Assembly: GCA_902488555.1 (NCBI GenBank) | Contig: CABTWT010000025.1 | Coordinates: forward strand, 1-12,750 | Direction of reading: 5' to 3' | DNA from: an uncultured Anaerococcus sp. | GTDB lineage: Bacteria > Bacillota_A > Clostridia > Tissierellales > Peptoniphilaceae | Length of the DNA: 12,750 nt | Shown here: piece after piece, positions 1 to 7,002 of the stretch | How the letters are laid out: every line of letters begins with the position of its first letter | Position numbering within the stretch: position 1 is the stretch's first letter | Program-made: the position numbers and the translations under genes | Notes under the pieces: model-generated | The model's input: only the letters and a program-made list of their open reading frames with translations | The model's database searches: none | Told to the model about the DNA's origin: nothing

Positions 1-666
1 AATATCAAAATCTTTAAAAACAAGGAAGAAACTGTAATAAATTATCCTGGTAAAAGAATATCAGCAAAGGAACTAGACGAGCTTCTTTACTACCTATCTA
101 GGGTTAGAGAGGGCGATGTGCTAATCTTTGGTGGTTCTGTACCTCCAATGGAAGAAAGCCAGAGTAGGGACATATACGATAGGCTTGTATCAGTAGCAAC
201 ATCAAACAAGGCCAAATTTGTTGCAGACGTGCCAAGCCAATATTTGATGAATGTTGTTAAGGCAAAACCAGCCCTAATCAAACCAAACGGAGAAGACATA
301 GCAAGAATTTTCGGTGTAGAAATCGCAGATAGAAATGATTATATACCTTACGGCAAAAAGCTTAGAGAAATGGGAGCTGAGAATGTCATCATCTCCTACG
401 GAGCCCAAGGCTCTATGTTATTTACCGGAGATAAGGTCTATGGATCAAATGAGATAGACGATGGTAGAGAGATAATAAATACAACAGCTTGCAGAGATTC
501 TATGATTGCTGGTTTCTTGGGATCCAAGGTAAAAGATGGCAGCCCAGTAGAAGCCTACAAGATGTCAATTGCTGCCGCATCTGCTACAGCCCGTGTCCTA
601 GACTTGCCAACTCACGATGAAATTATAGGCATGCTAGATTACGTTAATATCGAAGAAATAGAATAA
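1..666 (+). CDS. PfkB-family sugar-phosphate kinase (1-phosphofructokinase / tagatose-6-phosphate kinase group), 5'-truncated
   Basis: The reading frame is open from base 1 to TAA at 664-666 (221 codons), so the gene enters from outside the window. The family is usually about 305-310 residues, so roughly 85-90 N-terminal residues are missing. Enzymes of this group phosphorylate fructose-1-P or tagatose-6-P with ATP in the cytoplasm. Supporting motifs in order are ETVINYPGKRIS (family ET.IN.PG..IS), GDVLIFGGSVPP (family D.L..SGS.P), ALIKPNGED (family KPN.EE), VIISYGAQGSML and RDSMIAGFL. The catalytic Asp is codon 496-498. The loop before it, normally GAGD, reads A-C-R-D (487-498), which removes both anion-hole glycines and adds Arg. 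The usual D-T-S-G near the sugar site reads D-V-P-S. The fold assignment is firm. Activity and substrate are uncertain, and a pseudokinase or altered specificity is possible. It converges on the udp operon across a shared terminator. Confidence 0.85.
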   Translation, partial: NIKIFKNKEETVINYPGKRISAKELDELLYYLSRVREGDVLIFGGSVPPMEESQSRDIYDRLVSVATSNKAKFVADVPSQYLMNVVKAKPALIKPNGEDIARIFGVEIADRNDYIPYGKKLREMGAENVIISYGAQGSMLFTGDKVYGSNEIDDGREIINTTACRDSMIAGFLGSKVKDGSPVEAYKMSIAAASATARVLDLPTHDEIIGMLDYVNIEEIE

Positions 667-670
667 ATTA

Positions 671-719
671 AAAAATTACCCCTAAGCTTAACTTTGTGCA
701 AAGCTTAGGGGTAATTTTT
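671..719. terminator. Bidirectional rho-independent terminator
   Basis: A perfect 19-bp inverted repeat (arms 671-689 and 701-719) encloses an 11-nt loop. The core is TTACCCCTAAGCTT with A-tract and T-tract ends, so each strand gives a GC-containing stem followed by U residues. It lies 4 nt after the kinase stop and 2 nt before the udp stop codon, so it can end both convergent transcripts. Confidence 0.93.
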
Positions 720-721
720 TG

Positions 722-1498
722 CTAGGATTTTCTCTTATCTTTTTCTATTAATTTTCTCAAGGCTTCAATGCCTACTTTGATAGCCATTTCTGTGTCGTGG
801 ACTACTGGATTTTCTAGGCCCTGTTTTTCTCTTTCTTGGTTTGCCACTACTAAAAAGCAGGATCCTGCTCTAACTCTTAGGTAGTTTGCTACTGTAAAAA
901 GGGCTGCAGATTCCATTTCACTTGCAAGAGTTCCCATTTTTACCCAGGCATTCCACTTATTTTCTAGTTCATAGGAAATAGGCATTTTGTCTGGTTCATG
1001 TTGGCCATAGAAGCTATCCTTGCATTGAACTACTCCAACATGGCTGGTTTGCTCTAGTAAGTTCGCAGCATCTTTTAGTGCACTTGTCACTTCAAAATTA
1101 CTTACTGCTGGAAACTCTATTGGGGCGTATTCGCGGCTGGTTCCCTCTGCTCTTATTGCTGCATTGGCTATTACTACATCTCCACTTTTTACATCTGTTT
1201 GCATGCCACCACAGGTTCCTACCCTGATAAAGGTATGAGCTCCTGATTTGACCAACTCTTCCATAGCTATGGCAGCTGATGGTCCACCTATTCCTGTTGA
1301 TGTTACAGAAACTTTTTCTCCATCAAGATAGCCTGTATAGGTCACATATTCACGTCTGTCAGCAACTAACTTTGGATTGTCAAAATGTGCTGCAATTTTT
1401 TCACATCTTTTTGGGTCTCCTGGCAATATTACATACTTGCCAATCATCTCTTCATTCACACCCACATGATATTGGGTGTTATCTTCGCTATAATGCAT
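722..1498 (-). CDS. udp: Uridine phosphorylase
   Basis: The enzyme catalyses uridine + phosphate to uracil + ribose-1-phosphate, a cytoplasmic pyrimidine salvage step. The 258 residues match the nucleoside phosphorylase-I (PNP/UDP) family in full length. Visible motifs are PGDP at 26-29 (phosphate-site loop), R49, STGIGGPS at 67-74, RVGTCG at 92-97 and the ribose-binding EMES at 194-197. The base-pocket segment reads KDSFYGQH, the form I associate with Gram-positive enzymes. The Gln corresponds to the E. coli uracil-contacting Gln, while the E. coli Q-E-R arginine is absent, so specificity among uridine, deoxyuridine and thymidine cannot be read directly. The ATG has AGGAG 5 nt upstream (1504-1508), and that site overlaps the comEB stop codon (1507-1509), which suggests translational coupling. 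It is the last gene of the operon and ends at the 671-719 hairpin. Confidence 0.93.
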   Translation of the reverse strand: MHYSEDNTQYHVGVNEEMIGKYVILPGDPKRCEKIAAHFDNPKLVADRREYVTYTGYLDGEKVSVTSTGIGGPSAAIAMEELVKSGAHTFIRVGTCGGMQTDVKSGDVVIANAAIRAEGTSREYAPIEFPAVSNFEVTSALKDAANLLEQTSHVGVVQCKDSFYGQHEPDKMPISYELENKWNAWVKMGTLASEMESAALFTVANYLRVRAGSCFLVVANQEREKQGLENPVVHDTEMAIKVGIEALRKLIEKDKRKS

Positions 1499-1506
1499 AG
1501 TCTCTC

Positions 1507-1953
1507 CTAATCTAAATCTGGCAGTTCAATCTTTTCATAGCTTATCTTGTTGCGCTCTAGAAGCTCTATGGCATATTCATCTACCCTATAGGCTTCTCTA
1601 TAGTAAATCTCTTTTATTCCTGCTTGGATTAGACTTTTTGTACAGTTTAGACATGGAAAATGAGTCACATAAGCCTTGCAGCCATTTACTGAAATACCTT
1701 CCTTGGCACAATACAAAAGTGCGTTCATTTCAGCATGGATGGTTGCTATACAGTGGCCATCTCGCATGGTATGGCCTATCTCATCACAATGAGGATTGCC
1801 TTTGATAGAGCCATTGTAACCAGTAGTTACTATCCTATTGTCCTCGTTTACTATCACACAACCTACATAAGCCCTATCACAAGTGCCACGTTCTGACACT
1901 GTGATAGCTAGGTTCATAAAATATTCATCCCAAGTTAATCGATCTTTTGCCAT
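1507..1953 (-). CDS. comEB: dCMP deaminase (ComEB-type, zinc-dependent)
   Basis: It deaminates dCMP to dUMP, feeding thymidylate synthesis. The 148-residue protein is a complete cytidine/deoxycytidylate deaminase fold. H73-A-E75 supplies a zinc ligand and the proton-shuttle Glu, and P100-C101-x-x-C104 supplies the other two zinc ligands. Further Cys/His residues (C25, C56, H61) could hold a second, structural zinc as in T4-type dCMP deaminases, but that is inference. GYNGS at 45-49 is the usual substrate-loop element. The ATG has AAGGAG 6 nt upstream. It starts 17 nt after the permease stop and ends 8 nt before udp, with no terminator in between, so it is probably carried on the ABC-transporter transcript. 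The comEB name reflects B. subtilis homology; no competence genes are seen here. Confidence 0.92.
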   Translation of the reverse strand: MAKDRLTWDEYFMNLAITVSERGTCDRAYVGCVIVNEDNRIVTTGYNGSIKGNPHCDEIGHTMRDGHCIATIHAEMNALLYCAKEGISVNGCKAYVTHFPCLNCTKSLIQAGIKEIYYREAYRVDEYAIELLERNKISYEKIELPDLD

Positions 1954-1970
1954 AAAGTTCTCCTTAAAGT

Positions 1971-3215
1971 CTAAAATTTAAGTCTTACTTTAAATAGAAT
2001 ATCAAATAGTTTTATACTTATCAAGAGTGCAACTACATATATTATAAGCTCTAGTATCATACTTCCCATGCCACTGATTGGAGCTGAACCTATTAAGTAT
2101 AAAACTGTTGTAAATGATAATATACCCCAAATCTTGGCAATGTATTCAACTGGCTTTGATATTATTAGGTAACCAGATTTTTCTGAAGATGACTTGCTGT
2201 TGATTAGATAGGCGAGCAAGGTCCAAAGTCCAGCCACTATTATATAGCCTATTATATTTGGATAATCCATCTTTACGTTGATTAGGGAGAAAAATGGCTT
2301 TAATACGCCTGGTAAATTTTCAACAAATTTAGAAAAGCTACTAGATGCACTGCTTGCAAAATCCGGAGCAAAAATCATCAAAAATACATCAACTATATAT
2401 CTTAGTAGTTCTATGGATCCTATGGCAATGATTCCAAGGCCAGCGTGACCTAAAAAGTTTCCTGCAATCATACCTGTAGATACAGTTATAAAACTTGTCG
2501 CAAATATTAATAGGATTGATTGTAAGATAGGATCTCCTAATTTTGAAAAATCCATCAAAGGTGCAAAATCTGATGAGCTAATCATTGCTATATTTAAAAG
2601 CAAATTGATTAAAAACATAGCTAGGCCAATTATAAATACAACTAGGGCCTTCATCCAAACTTCATCTCTTTTCTTCCATGGAAACATCAAGGTGAAATCA
2701 TAAAAGGACAATGACTGTTCTAGTGAAGTTATAAGCATAGCCAAAATAGCAACTAGAACTACTATACCAAACGCAGTGTCTTCAATATAATAAGTAAAGA
2801 TATTAGAAACTTCTAAGTTGGATTCTTTGATATTTTGAAAAGTCCTATAATTTGATTCATATTCCCAAAACTTGGACCCATACTTATTTATGGCCTTATC
2901 AGAATAATCATTCCAATCTTCATCAGCAAGATTTTTCATTTGATCATCTGTAAGGATTCCATATTTTTCGGCATACTTATTAGCTATAGTAGAAGCCTCA
3001 TCCAAATACTCTTTTGTTATTTTACCTTCATTATCGATGCTTGTATCCAAATCTTCAGCCATGACATTTACAGAACCCCTTAGATTTTCTGCTTCATTTT
3101 TTAGCCTTGCCCTAGATTGTAAACCGTATGTCATGGCAATCATTAAGGATATCAATAATATCCAGATTCCATATCTTTTTACGGTAATCTTAAATAAGTT
3201 TTTAAAATCACTCAT
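1971..3215 (-). CDS. ABC-2-type transporter permease (partner of the adjacent ATPase)
   Basis: A 414-residue polytopic membrane protein. Hydrophobic segments lie near residues 15-31, 147-165, 188-211, 232-252, 258-282, 319-338, 362-377 and 387-407, giving about eight passes. Between the first and second is a charged, mostly hydrophilic domain of about 115 residues (33-146), predicted to face outside if the N-terminus is cytoplasmic. FPWKKRDEVWMKA (178-190) resembles the cytoplasmic P-x-x-R-x-x-x-x-x-K loop common in ABC-2 permeases. The ATG overlaps the ATPase stop by 4 nt and has AAGGAG 7 nt upstream. Context with a YtrA-type regulator suggests envelope stress or peptide-antibiotic response. 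The substrate is unknown and export versus sensing cannot be decided from sequence. Confidence 0.82.
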   Translation of the reverse strand: MSDFKNLFKITVKRYGIWILLISLMIAMTYGLQSRARLKNEAENLRGSVNVMAEDLDTSIDNEGKITKEYLDEASTIANKYAEKYGILTDDQMKNLADEDWNDYSDKAINKYGSKFWEYESNYRTFQNIKESNLEVSNIFTYYIEDTAFGIVVLVAILAMLITSLEQSLSFYDFTLMFPWKKRDEVWMKALVVFIIGLAMFLINLLLNIAMISSSDFAPLMDFSKLGDPILQSILLIFATSFITVSTGMIAGNFLGHAGLGIIAIGSIELLRYIVDVFLMIFAPDFASSASSSFSKFVENLPGVLKPFFSLINVKMDYPNIIGYIIVAGLWTLLAYLINSKSSSEKSGYLIISKPVEYIAKIWGILSFTTVLYLIGSAPISGMGSMILELIIYVVALLISIKLFDILFKVRLKF

Positions 3216-4078
3216 TTTCTAGCTCCTTCTTCTAAGTAAAAGTAGTCTTCAACCTTTACTTCTAGCTTGTCATATTGGACTATGTCAGGGTCTTGCAAAA
3301 GTTCTTGCAAAAATTCACTCTTGGCATCAATTAGTATTGTGTAGACCCTGCCAATATTTGATATAATGACCGATTTGTTTTTTATATTTTCTGGCAATTT
3401 ATCCTTTACTACAACTTGTAGTTTATTTAGTGATAGTTTTTCCTCATCATGAGTTTTGTTCAGTACTCCTTCTTTTGATAGGTAATAGATTTCATCGCAA
3501 ATACCTGATAGGTCAGTAAGTTCGTGGCTTGATGCAAAGACAGCACAGCCCTTATCCTTAGCGTCTAATAAGTATTCGATTATACGGCGCCTATTTAGGA
3601 TATCCATACCATCTAAGACTTCATCCACCAAGATGACCTTGGCATTTGATGCCAAAACACAAATAAGACCAAGTAGGTTTTTCTCACCCTTTGAAAGGTT
3701 TCTAATACTTGCCTTAGGATTGTAAGAAAATTTGTCTATTTCCCCATTGAAAAAGTCTTTGTCAAAGGTAGGATACAATATTTCATAGTATTCTGGAAGC
3801 TGGTCAATCTTATAGTAGTTGAAATAATCAAATCTGTCTGGCAAATATGCCAAATTTTCTATAGTTCTTGGATTAATGTCCAAAGATTTGCCATCTATCT
3901 TAATTTTCCCAGAATCTTCTTTATATATTCCTGCTATTATCTTAAGTAGGGTAGTTTTTCCACTGCCATTTCTGCCAACAAGTCCTGTTATGATTCCCTC
4001 TTCTAGACTAAAAGTAGCATTGTCCAAAACCTTGTTGTCATCAAAGGACTTATTTACGTTGATTGCTTCTACAATCAT
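3212..4078 (-). CDS. ABC transporter ATP-binding protein (YtrB-like)
   Basis: The cytoplasmic ATPase subunit, 288 residues. Walker A is GRNGSGKT (35-42), the signature is NLSKGEKNL (127-135, LSKGE for the canonical LSGGQ), Walker B is VILVDEVLDGMD (148-159) with catalytic Glu153, and the switch is His185 in SSHELTD. The Q-loop area reads YLPDRFDYF with no Gln, as in other YtrB/bacitracin-type ATPases. About 80 C-terminal residues beyond the nucleotide-binding domain form an accessory region of unknown role. The start overlaps the GntR stop by 4 nt and the end overlaps the permease start by 4 nt, so the three are translationally coupled. A heterogeneous partner beyond the adjacent permease is not visible, so a dimer of this ATPase is likely. 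Confidence 0.92.
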   Translation of the reverse strand: MIVEAINVNKSFDDNKVLDNATFSLEEGIITGLVGRNGSGKTTLLKIIAGIYKEDSGKIKIDGKSLDINPRTIENLAYLPDRFDYFNYYKIDQLPEYYEILYPTFDKDFFNGEIDKFSYNPKASIRNLSKGEKNLLGLICVLASNAKVILVDEVLDGMDILNRRRIIEYLLDAKDKGCAVFASSHELTDLSGICDEIYYLSKEGVLNKTHDEEKLSLNKLQVVVKDKLPENIKNKSVIISNIGRVYTILIDAKSEFLQELLQDPDIVQYDKLEVKVEDYFYLEEGARK

Positions 4079-4440
4079 AAATCTTTACCTGCTCTTTCGT
4101 ATAATTTTATAACATCATCCAGGGTAATGCCTAGATATTTTGCTTCTATAAAATCATCTGTTAATTTCTTGTTTAAATCGTCTATTCTATCTAGGAACTT
4201 CGAATCATCAAAGGATATAAACGTACCAATCCCTGTTTGAGTTTCGATAATTCCTTGCCTATCCAACTCTTTAAATGCCTTGGAAACTGTTGCTTGGTTA
4301 ACTAATAGTTCTCTCGATAGATCCCTCACAGATGGGAACCTGTCGCCATTTCTAAAATAGCCCTTTGCAATAGCTAGCTTTGTTTGATCAACTATCTGCA
4401 TATAAAGAGGTGTGTCCAAATTTGCATTTAATTCAAACAA
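4075..4440 (-). CDS. GntR-family transcriptional regulator, YtrA subfamily
   Basis: A small DNA-binding repressor of 121 residues. The N-terminus (FELNANLDTPLYMQI) matches the YtrA-subfamily opening. The winged helix-turn-helix spans about residues 12-76, with the recognition segment SVRDLSRELLVNQATVSKA and wing ETQTGIGTFI. The short C-terminal part (about 80-121) is the two-helix dimerisation tail of YtrA proteins, with no metabolite-binding domain. The chosen start is TTG at 4438-4440, because AAGGAGG stands 5 nt upstream and residues conserved in the subfamily precede the first internal Met (residue 14). It heads the operon and probably represses its own promoter. In the family such regulators control ABC transporters induced by cell-wall-active antibiotics; the inducer here is unknown. 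Confidence 0.9.
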   Translation of the reverse strand: MFELNANLDTPLYMQIVDQTKLAIAKGYFRNGDRFPSVRDLSRELLVNQATVSKAFKELDRQGIIETQTGIGTFISFDDSKFLDRIDDLNKKLTDDFIEAKYLGITLDDVIKLYERAGKDL

Positions 4441-4462
4441 TTTGTCCTCCTTTTAGTGTGGG

Positions 4463-4476
4463 GTATGATGCCATAC
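4463..4476. promoter_or_regulatory. Candidate operator for the GntR regulator
   Basis: The inverted repeat GTATG-ATGC-CATAC lies between the -10 box (4490-4495) and the ribosome binding site, just downstream of the expected transcription start. The flanks AGTGTG (4455-4460) and CATACACC (4472-4479) form a looser outer dyad. Position suits autorepression by a YtrA-type dimer. Binding is inference. Confidence 0.5.
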
Positions 4477-4489
4477 ACCTTATAAATAA

Positions 4490-4517
4490 ATTATAGCATC
4501 TTTATATCTTTTGTCAA
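4490..4517 (-). promoter_or_regulatory. Consensus sigma-A promoter of the gntR-ABC-comEB-udp operon
   Basis: On the minus strand TTGACA (4512-4517) is followed after 16 nt by TATAAT (4490-4495). Both hexamers are perfect. The expected start near 4483 leaves a leader of about 43 nt to the TTG start codon. Such strength suggests that repression, not weak initiation, sets expression. Confidence 0.85.
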
Positions 4518-4527
4518 TTTATCAAAG

Positions 4528-4550
4528 AAAAAAGAGCACCATAAGTGCTC
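4528..4550 (-). terminator. Rho-independent terminator of the cardiolipin synthase gene
   Basis: GAGCAC (4534-4539) and GTGCTC (4545-4550) form a 6-bp stem with a 5-nt loop. On the minus strand six T follow directly (complement of 4528-4533). It lies 2 nt beyond the cls stop codon and separates cls from the downstream operon promoter. Confidence 0.8.
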
Positions 4551-4552
4551 AA

Positions 4553-6145
4553 TTAAAATAAGGTTGCAAATGGTTTTGCCACATATCCAACTGCCTTAGT
4601 TATCAGAGGTCTATTTTTAGCATCTTCTAGGCTTATTGGACTTCCTATTGAGAAAAATACATCAAAGTCTTCTTTGATTTGTCCTATAGCGCTTGTATCT
4701 TTCATCAATACCCCACACTCAAAGTTTAGGTATATGGCTCTGTAATCTAGATTAATTGTGCCTACAAAAGCACTTGAACCGTCAGCTAGCCAAACTTTAG
4801 AGTGGCAAAAACCAGGTGTATATTCATATATTCTCACACCGTTTGATATTAAATGTACATAGTGACTCTTTGCCAAAGCAAAGGCTATTTTTTTATCTGG
4901 TATATGAGGCATACAGATTCTAACATCTACCCCTCTTTTTGTAGCATTGGTGATTGCATTTATTATTTCATCTTCAAGGATTAGGTAAGGTGTCATAAAA
5001 TATACATAGTCTGTGGCATTATTTAGCATAGTTAGGATGGTATTTTTTGCAAAATATTCGTCATCCATAGGACTATCGGAAAATGGTATACACAAACCAA
5101 CTCCTTCTGGATCAGACTTTCTTGGCAAGTATCTAGCAAAACTATCAACCTCATCTGGGGAATCAGACCACATTTGTAAGAACATCAAAGTAAGAGATTC
5201 AACTGCAGCTCCTTTTAGCCTTAGACCACAATCTTTCCAATGACCAAACCTTTCATAGACATTTATATACTCATCAGCTAGATTTATACCACCGGTAAAG
5301 GCGTACTCGTTATCTATCACAAATATTTTCCTGTGGTCTCTGTTGTTATAGTAGGTTGATACTATTGGAATCATTGGTGAAAATACCTTGCACTTTATTC
5401 CTAGAGAGTTCATCTCTTCAACAAAGTTAGACTTAACCCTTACTAGAGAATTAGTTCCATCAAATAAGAGCCTAACTTCTACTCCCTCTTCAACTTTTTT
5501 GACTAATTCTTCGAGGATAGTTCCCCACATATAACCATAAGAAATTATAAATATCTCTATAAATATAAAGTCTTTGGCTCCTCTAATTGCCTCAATTATA
5601 TCAGCAAATACATCCTCACCTACTGGATAATATTTTGTGGATGTCTTATCATAGGTTACAAATCCACCCAAATCATAAAAATAGTTTTGGTAGTTGTATA
5701 ATTCCTTGTTATTTTCTTTTAGGTCATATACCAAAGATAAATCTCTGTTATAAAGTTTCCTAGATACTTTTTCTAAGTCTAGGACTCTTTTTTGCTCTTT
5801 TTTGTAACCAATACTAAGGTGGTCAAGCAAGAATACAGCTGTAGAGAAACTTGGAAAGATTGCAATTAGCATAAACCAAGATATTTTATAAGAAGGGTTT
5901 ATGGAATCCATATTTAGAATTATAAGCATTATAACTATTCTTAGTACCGTATCTCCTCCTATCAATAAAGATACGTCAATATTTATGTAATGGTAGAGGT
6001 ATACCATAAATCCTATTTGAAGAAGTATCAACAAAATAAATACACCTGCTCTGCTAAATACTAGAGATAGCAAGGATTTTTTTGTTTTTTTAACATACTT
6101 ATTTTCATTTATTTTTTCCATTATCTTTACATATTCATTATTCAT
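4553..6145 (-). CDS. cls: Cardiolipin synthase (phospholipase D superfamily)
   Basis: It makes cardiolipin from two phosphatidylglycerols at the cytoplasmic membrane. In 530 residues there are three N-terminal hydrophobic segments (about 34-52, 60-80, 87-108), then two PLD domains. The first HKD motif is H271-x-K273-x4-D278 with GGINLADEY after it; the second is H448-x-K450-x4-D455 with GTINLDYRA. Both have the G-x-x-N element expected in this family, so the enzyme looks intact. The length is close to the usual 480-530. The start ATG at 6143-6145 has no Shine-Dalgarno sequence at normal distance. An internal Met9 is an alternative but also lacks one. A -10 box ends only 6 nt before the first ATG, so a leaderless message is possible. 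It stands alone between a divergent gene and its own terminator. Confidence 0.93.
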   Translation of the reverse strand: MNNEYVKIMEKINENKYVKKTKKSLLSLVFSRAGVFILLILLQIGFMVYLYHYINIDVSLLIGGDTVLRIVIMLIILNMDSINPSYKISWFMLIAIFPSFSTAVFLLDHLSIGYKKEQKRVLDLEKVSRKLYNRDLSLVYDLKENNKELYNYQNYFYDLGGFVTYDKTSTKYYPVGEDVFADIIEAIRGAKDFIFIEIFIISYGYMWGTILEELVKKVEEGVEVRLLFDGTNSLVRVKSNFVEEMNSLGIKCKVFSPMIPIVSTYYNNRDHRKIFVIDNEYAFTGGINLADEYINVYERFGHWKDCGLRLKGAAVESLTLMFLQMWSDSPDEVDSFARYLPRKSDPEGVGLCIPFSDSPMDDEYFAKNTILTMLNNATDYVYFMTPYLILEDEIINAITNATKRGVDVRICMPHIPDKKIAFALAKSHYVHLISNGVRIYEYTPGFCHSKVWLADGSSAFVGTINLDYRAIYLNFECGVLMKDTSAIGQIKEDFDVFFSIGSPISLEDAKNRPLITKAVGYVAKPFATLF

Positions 6146-6151
6146 AATAGT

Positions 6152-6180
6152 ATTATAGCAAATTTCCCCCTTTAAGTTAA
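6152..6180 (-). promoter_or_regulatory. cls: Probable cls promoter giving a near-leaderless mRNA
   Basis: On the minus strand TTAACT (complement 6175-6180; 4 of 6 match to TTGACA), a 17-nt spacer and TATAAT (complement 6152-6157) precede the cls ATG by only 6 nt, so transcription should begin at or beside the start codon. The 83-nt spacer also carries the divergent promoter for the + strand kinase. Candidates there (GATAAT at 6193-6198, TATAGA at 6205-6210) lack good -35 boxes and are not called. Confidence 0.6.
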
Positions 6181-6228
6181 AGAAAAAAATAGGATAATGA
6201 ATACTATAGAATAAGGAGTTAGAAAATA

Positions 6229-7002
6229 ATGAGTCAAATATTACTTATAAATGATTTCGTATCAAGGGGTAAGATAGCTGGCAATATGGTTGATCCTGTT
6301 CTATCCCATGCTGGCCATGATGTTTACTTCCTGCCCACCGCTCTGATTTCCCACAACTTTTCTTTGGGCAATGTAGCAATTCTTGATACAAATAAATACA
6401 TAGAAGATTGTTTAAATGTATGGAAGAAGTTAGATTTTAACTTTGACCTCGTTTTTATTGGATATATAGAAAATATAGAGCAAAAAAATATCATAGCTAA
6501 TTATCTAAAATCTATGTCCGATCAAGTCTTAGTCATCTTGGACCCTATTATGGGCGATGATGGTTCTCTTTATCCAGGGCTTGGTGATGAGAAAATACAA
6601 ATATATAAAGAAATCCTAACATATGCTGATATTATCATCCCAAATCATACCGAGGCAAGCCTCTTAGACTTGGATAATTTTGATGACTTGCTAGATGACG
6701 ACAAGAAGTATGTCATAACAAGTATAGAAGAAGATAATAAATCCTACACTCTGGGCATTTCAGATAAGCTTCATAATGTTTTTTATGAAAAATTAGATGC
6801 ACAATACGCTGGAACTGGAGATCTTTTTGATGGATTGTTTATAAAGTATTATCTAGAAACTAGCGATTTCAATTTATCAATTGAAAAAACAGTTGAAGAT
6901 ATGAGCAAAATACTTAGTATACAAAATGAGGATTTTAAGGATAATATTTCAATAGCCATTGAAGCAATCCTTCCAAAGATTGGAGGAGCTTACAATGCTT
7001 GA
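6229..7002 (+). CDS. Pyridoxamine/pyridoxal kinase-like protein (PfkB/ribokinase superfamily)
   Basis: Family members phosphorylate pyridoxal, pyridoxamine or pyridoxine with ATP in B6 salvage. The 257 residues cover the whole family length. Motifs seen are DPIMGDDG (105-112, Mg/ATP region), PNHTEA (138-143, the N-x-x-E type element) and AGTGDLFDGLF (194-204) with catalytic Asp198 and intact G-T-G-D anion hole. The N-terminal substrate loop reads NDFVSRGKIAGN where characterised kinases have a D-x-x-G-x-G-K/R pattern, so the preferred vitamer is not certain; the related hydroxymethylpyrimidine kinases are less likely. AAGGAG lies 10 nt before the ATG. Its last 8 nt overlap the start of the MATE gene, and the MATE ribosome binding site lies inside this gene, so the two are translated from one message. 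Confidence 0.8.
   Translation: MSQILLINDFVSRGKIAGNMVDPVLSHAGHDVYFLPTALISHNFSLGNVAILDTNKYIEDCLNVWKKLDFNFDLVFIGYIENIEQKNIIANYLKSMSDQVLVILDPIMGDDGSLYPGLGDEKIQIYKEILTYADIIIPNHTEASLLDLDNFDDLLDDDKKYVITSIEEDNKSYTLGISDKLHNVFYEKLDAQYAGTGDLFDGLFIKYYLETSDFNLSIEKTVEDMSKILSIQNEDFKDNISIAIEAILPKIGGAYNA

Noticed and set aside
4441..4489. Riboswitch or attenuator in the operon leader
   Set aside because: The leader is only about 43 nt and holds just the operator-like dyad and ribosome binding site, with no terminator-type stem.
6959..6994. Upstream TTG start for the MATE transporter
   Set aside because: It has no ribosome binding site and adds 12 residues not typical of the family; the ATG at 6995 has GGAGGAG at 6 nt.
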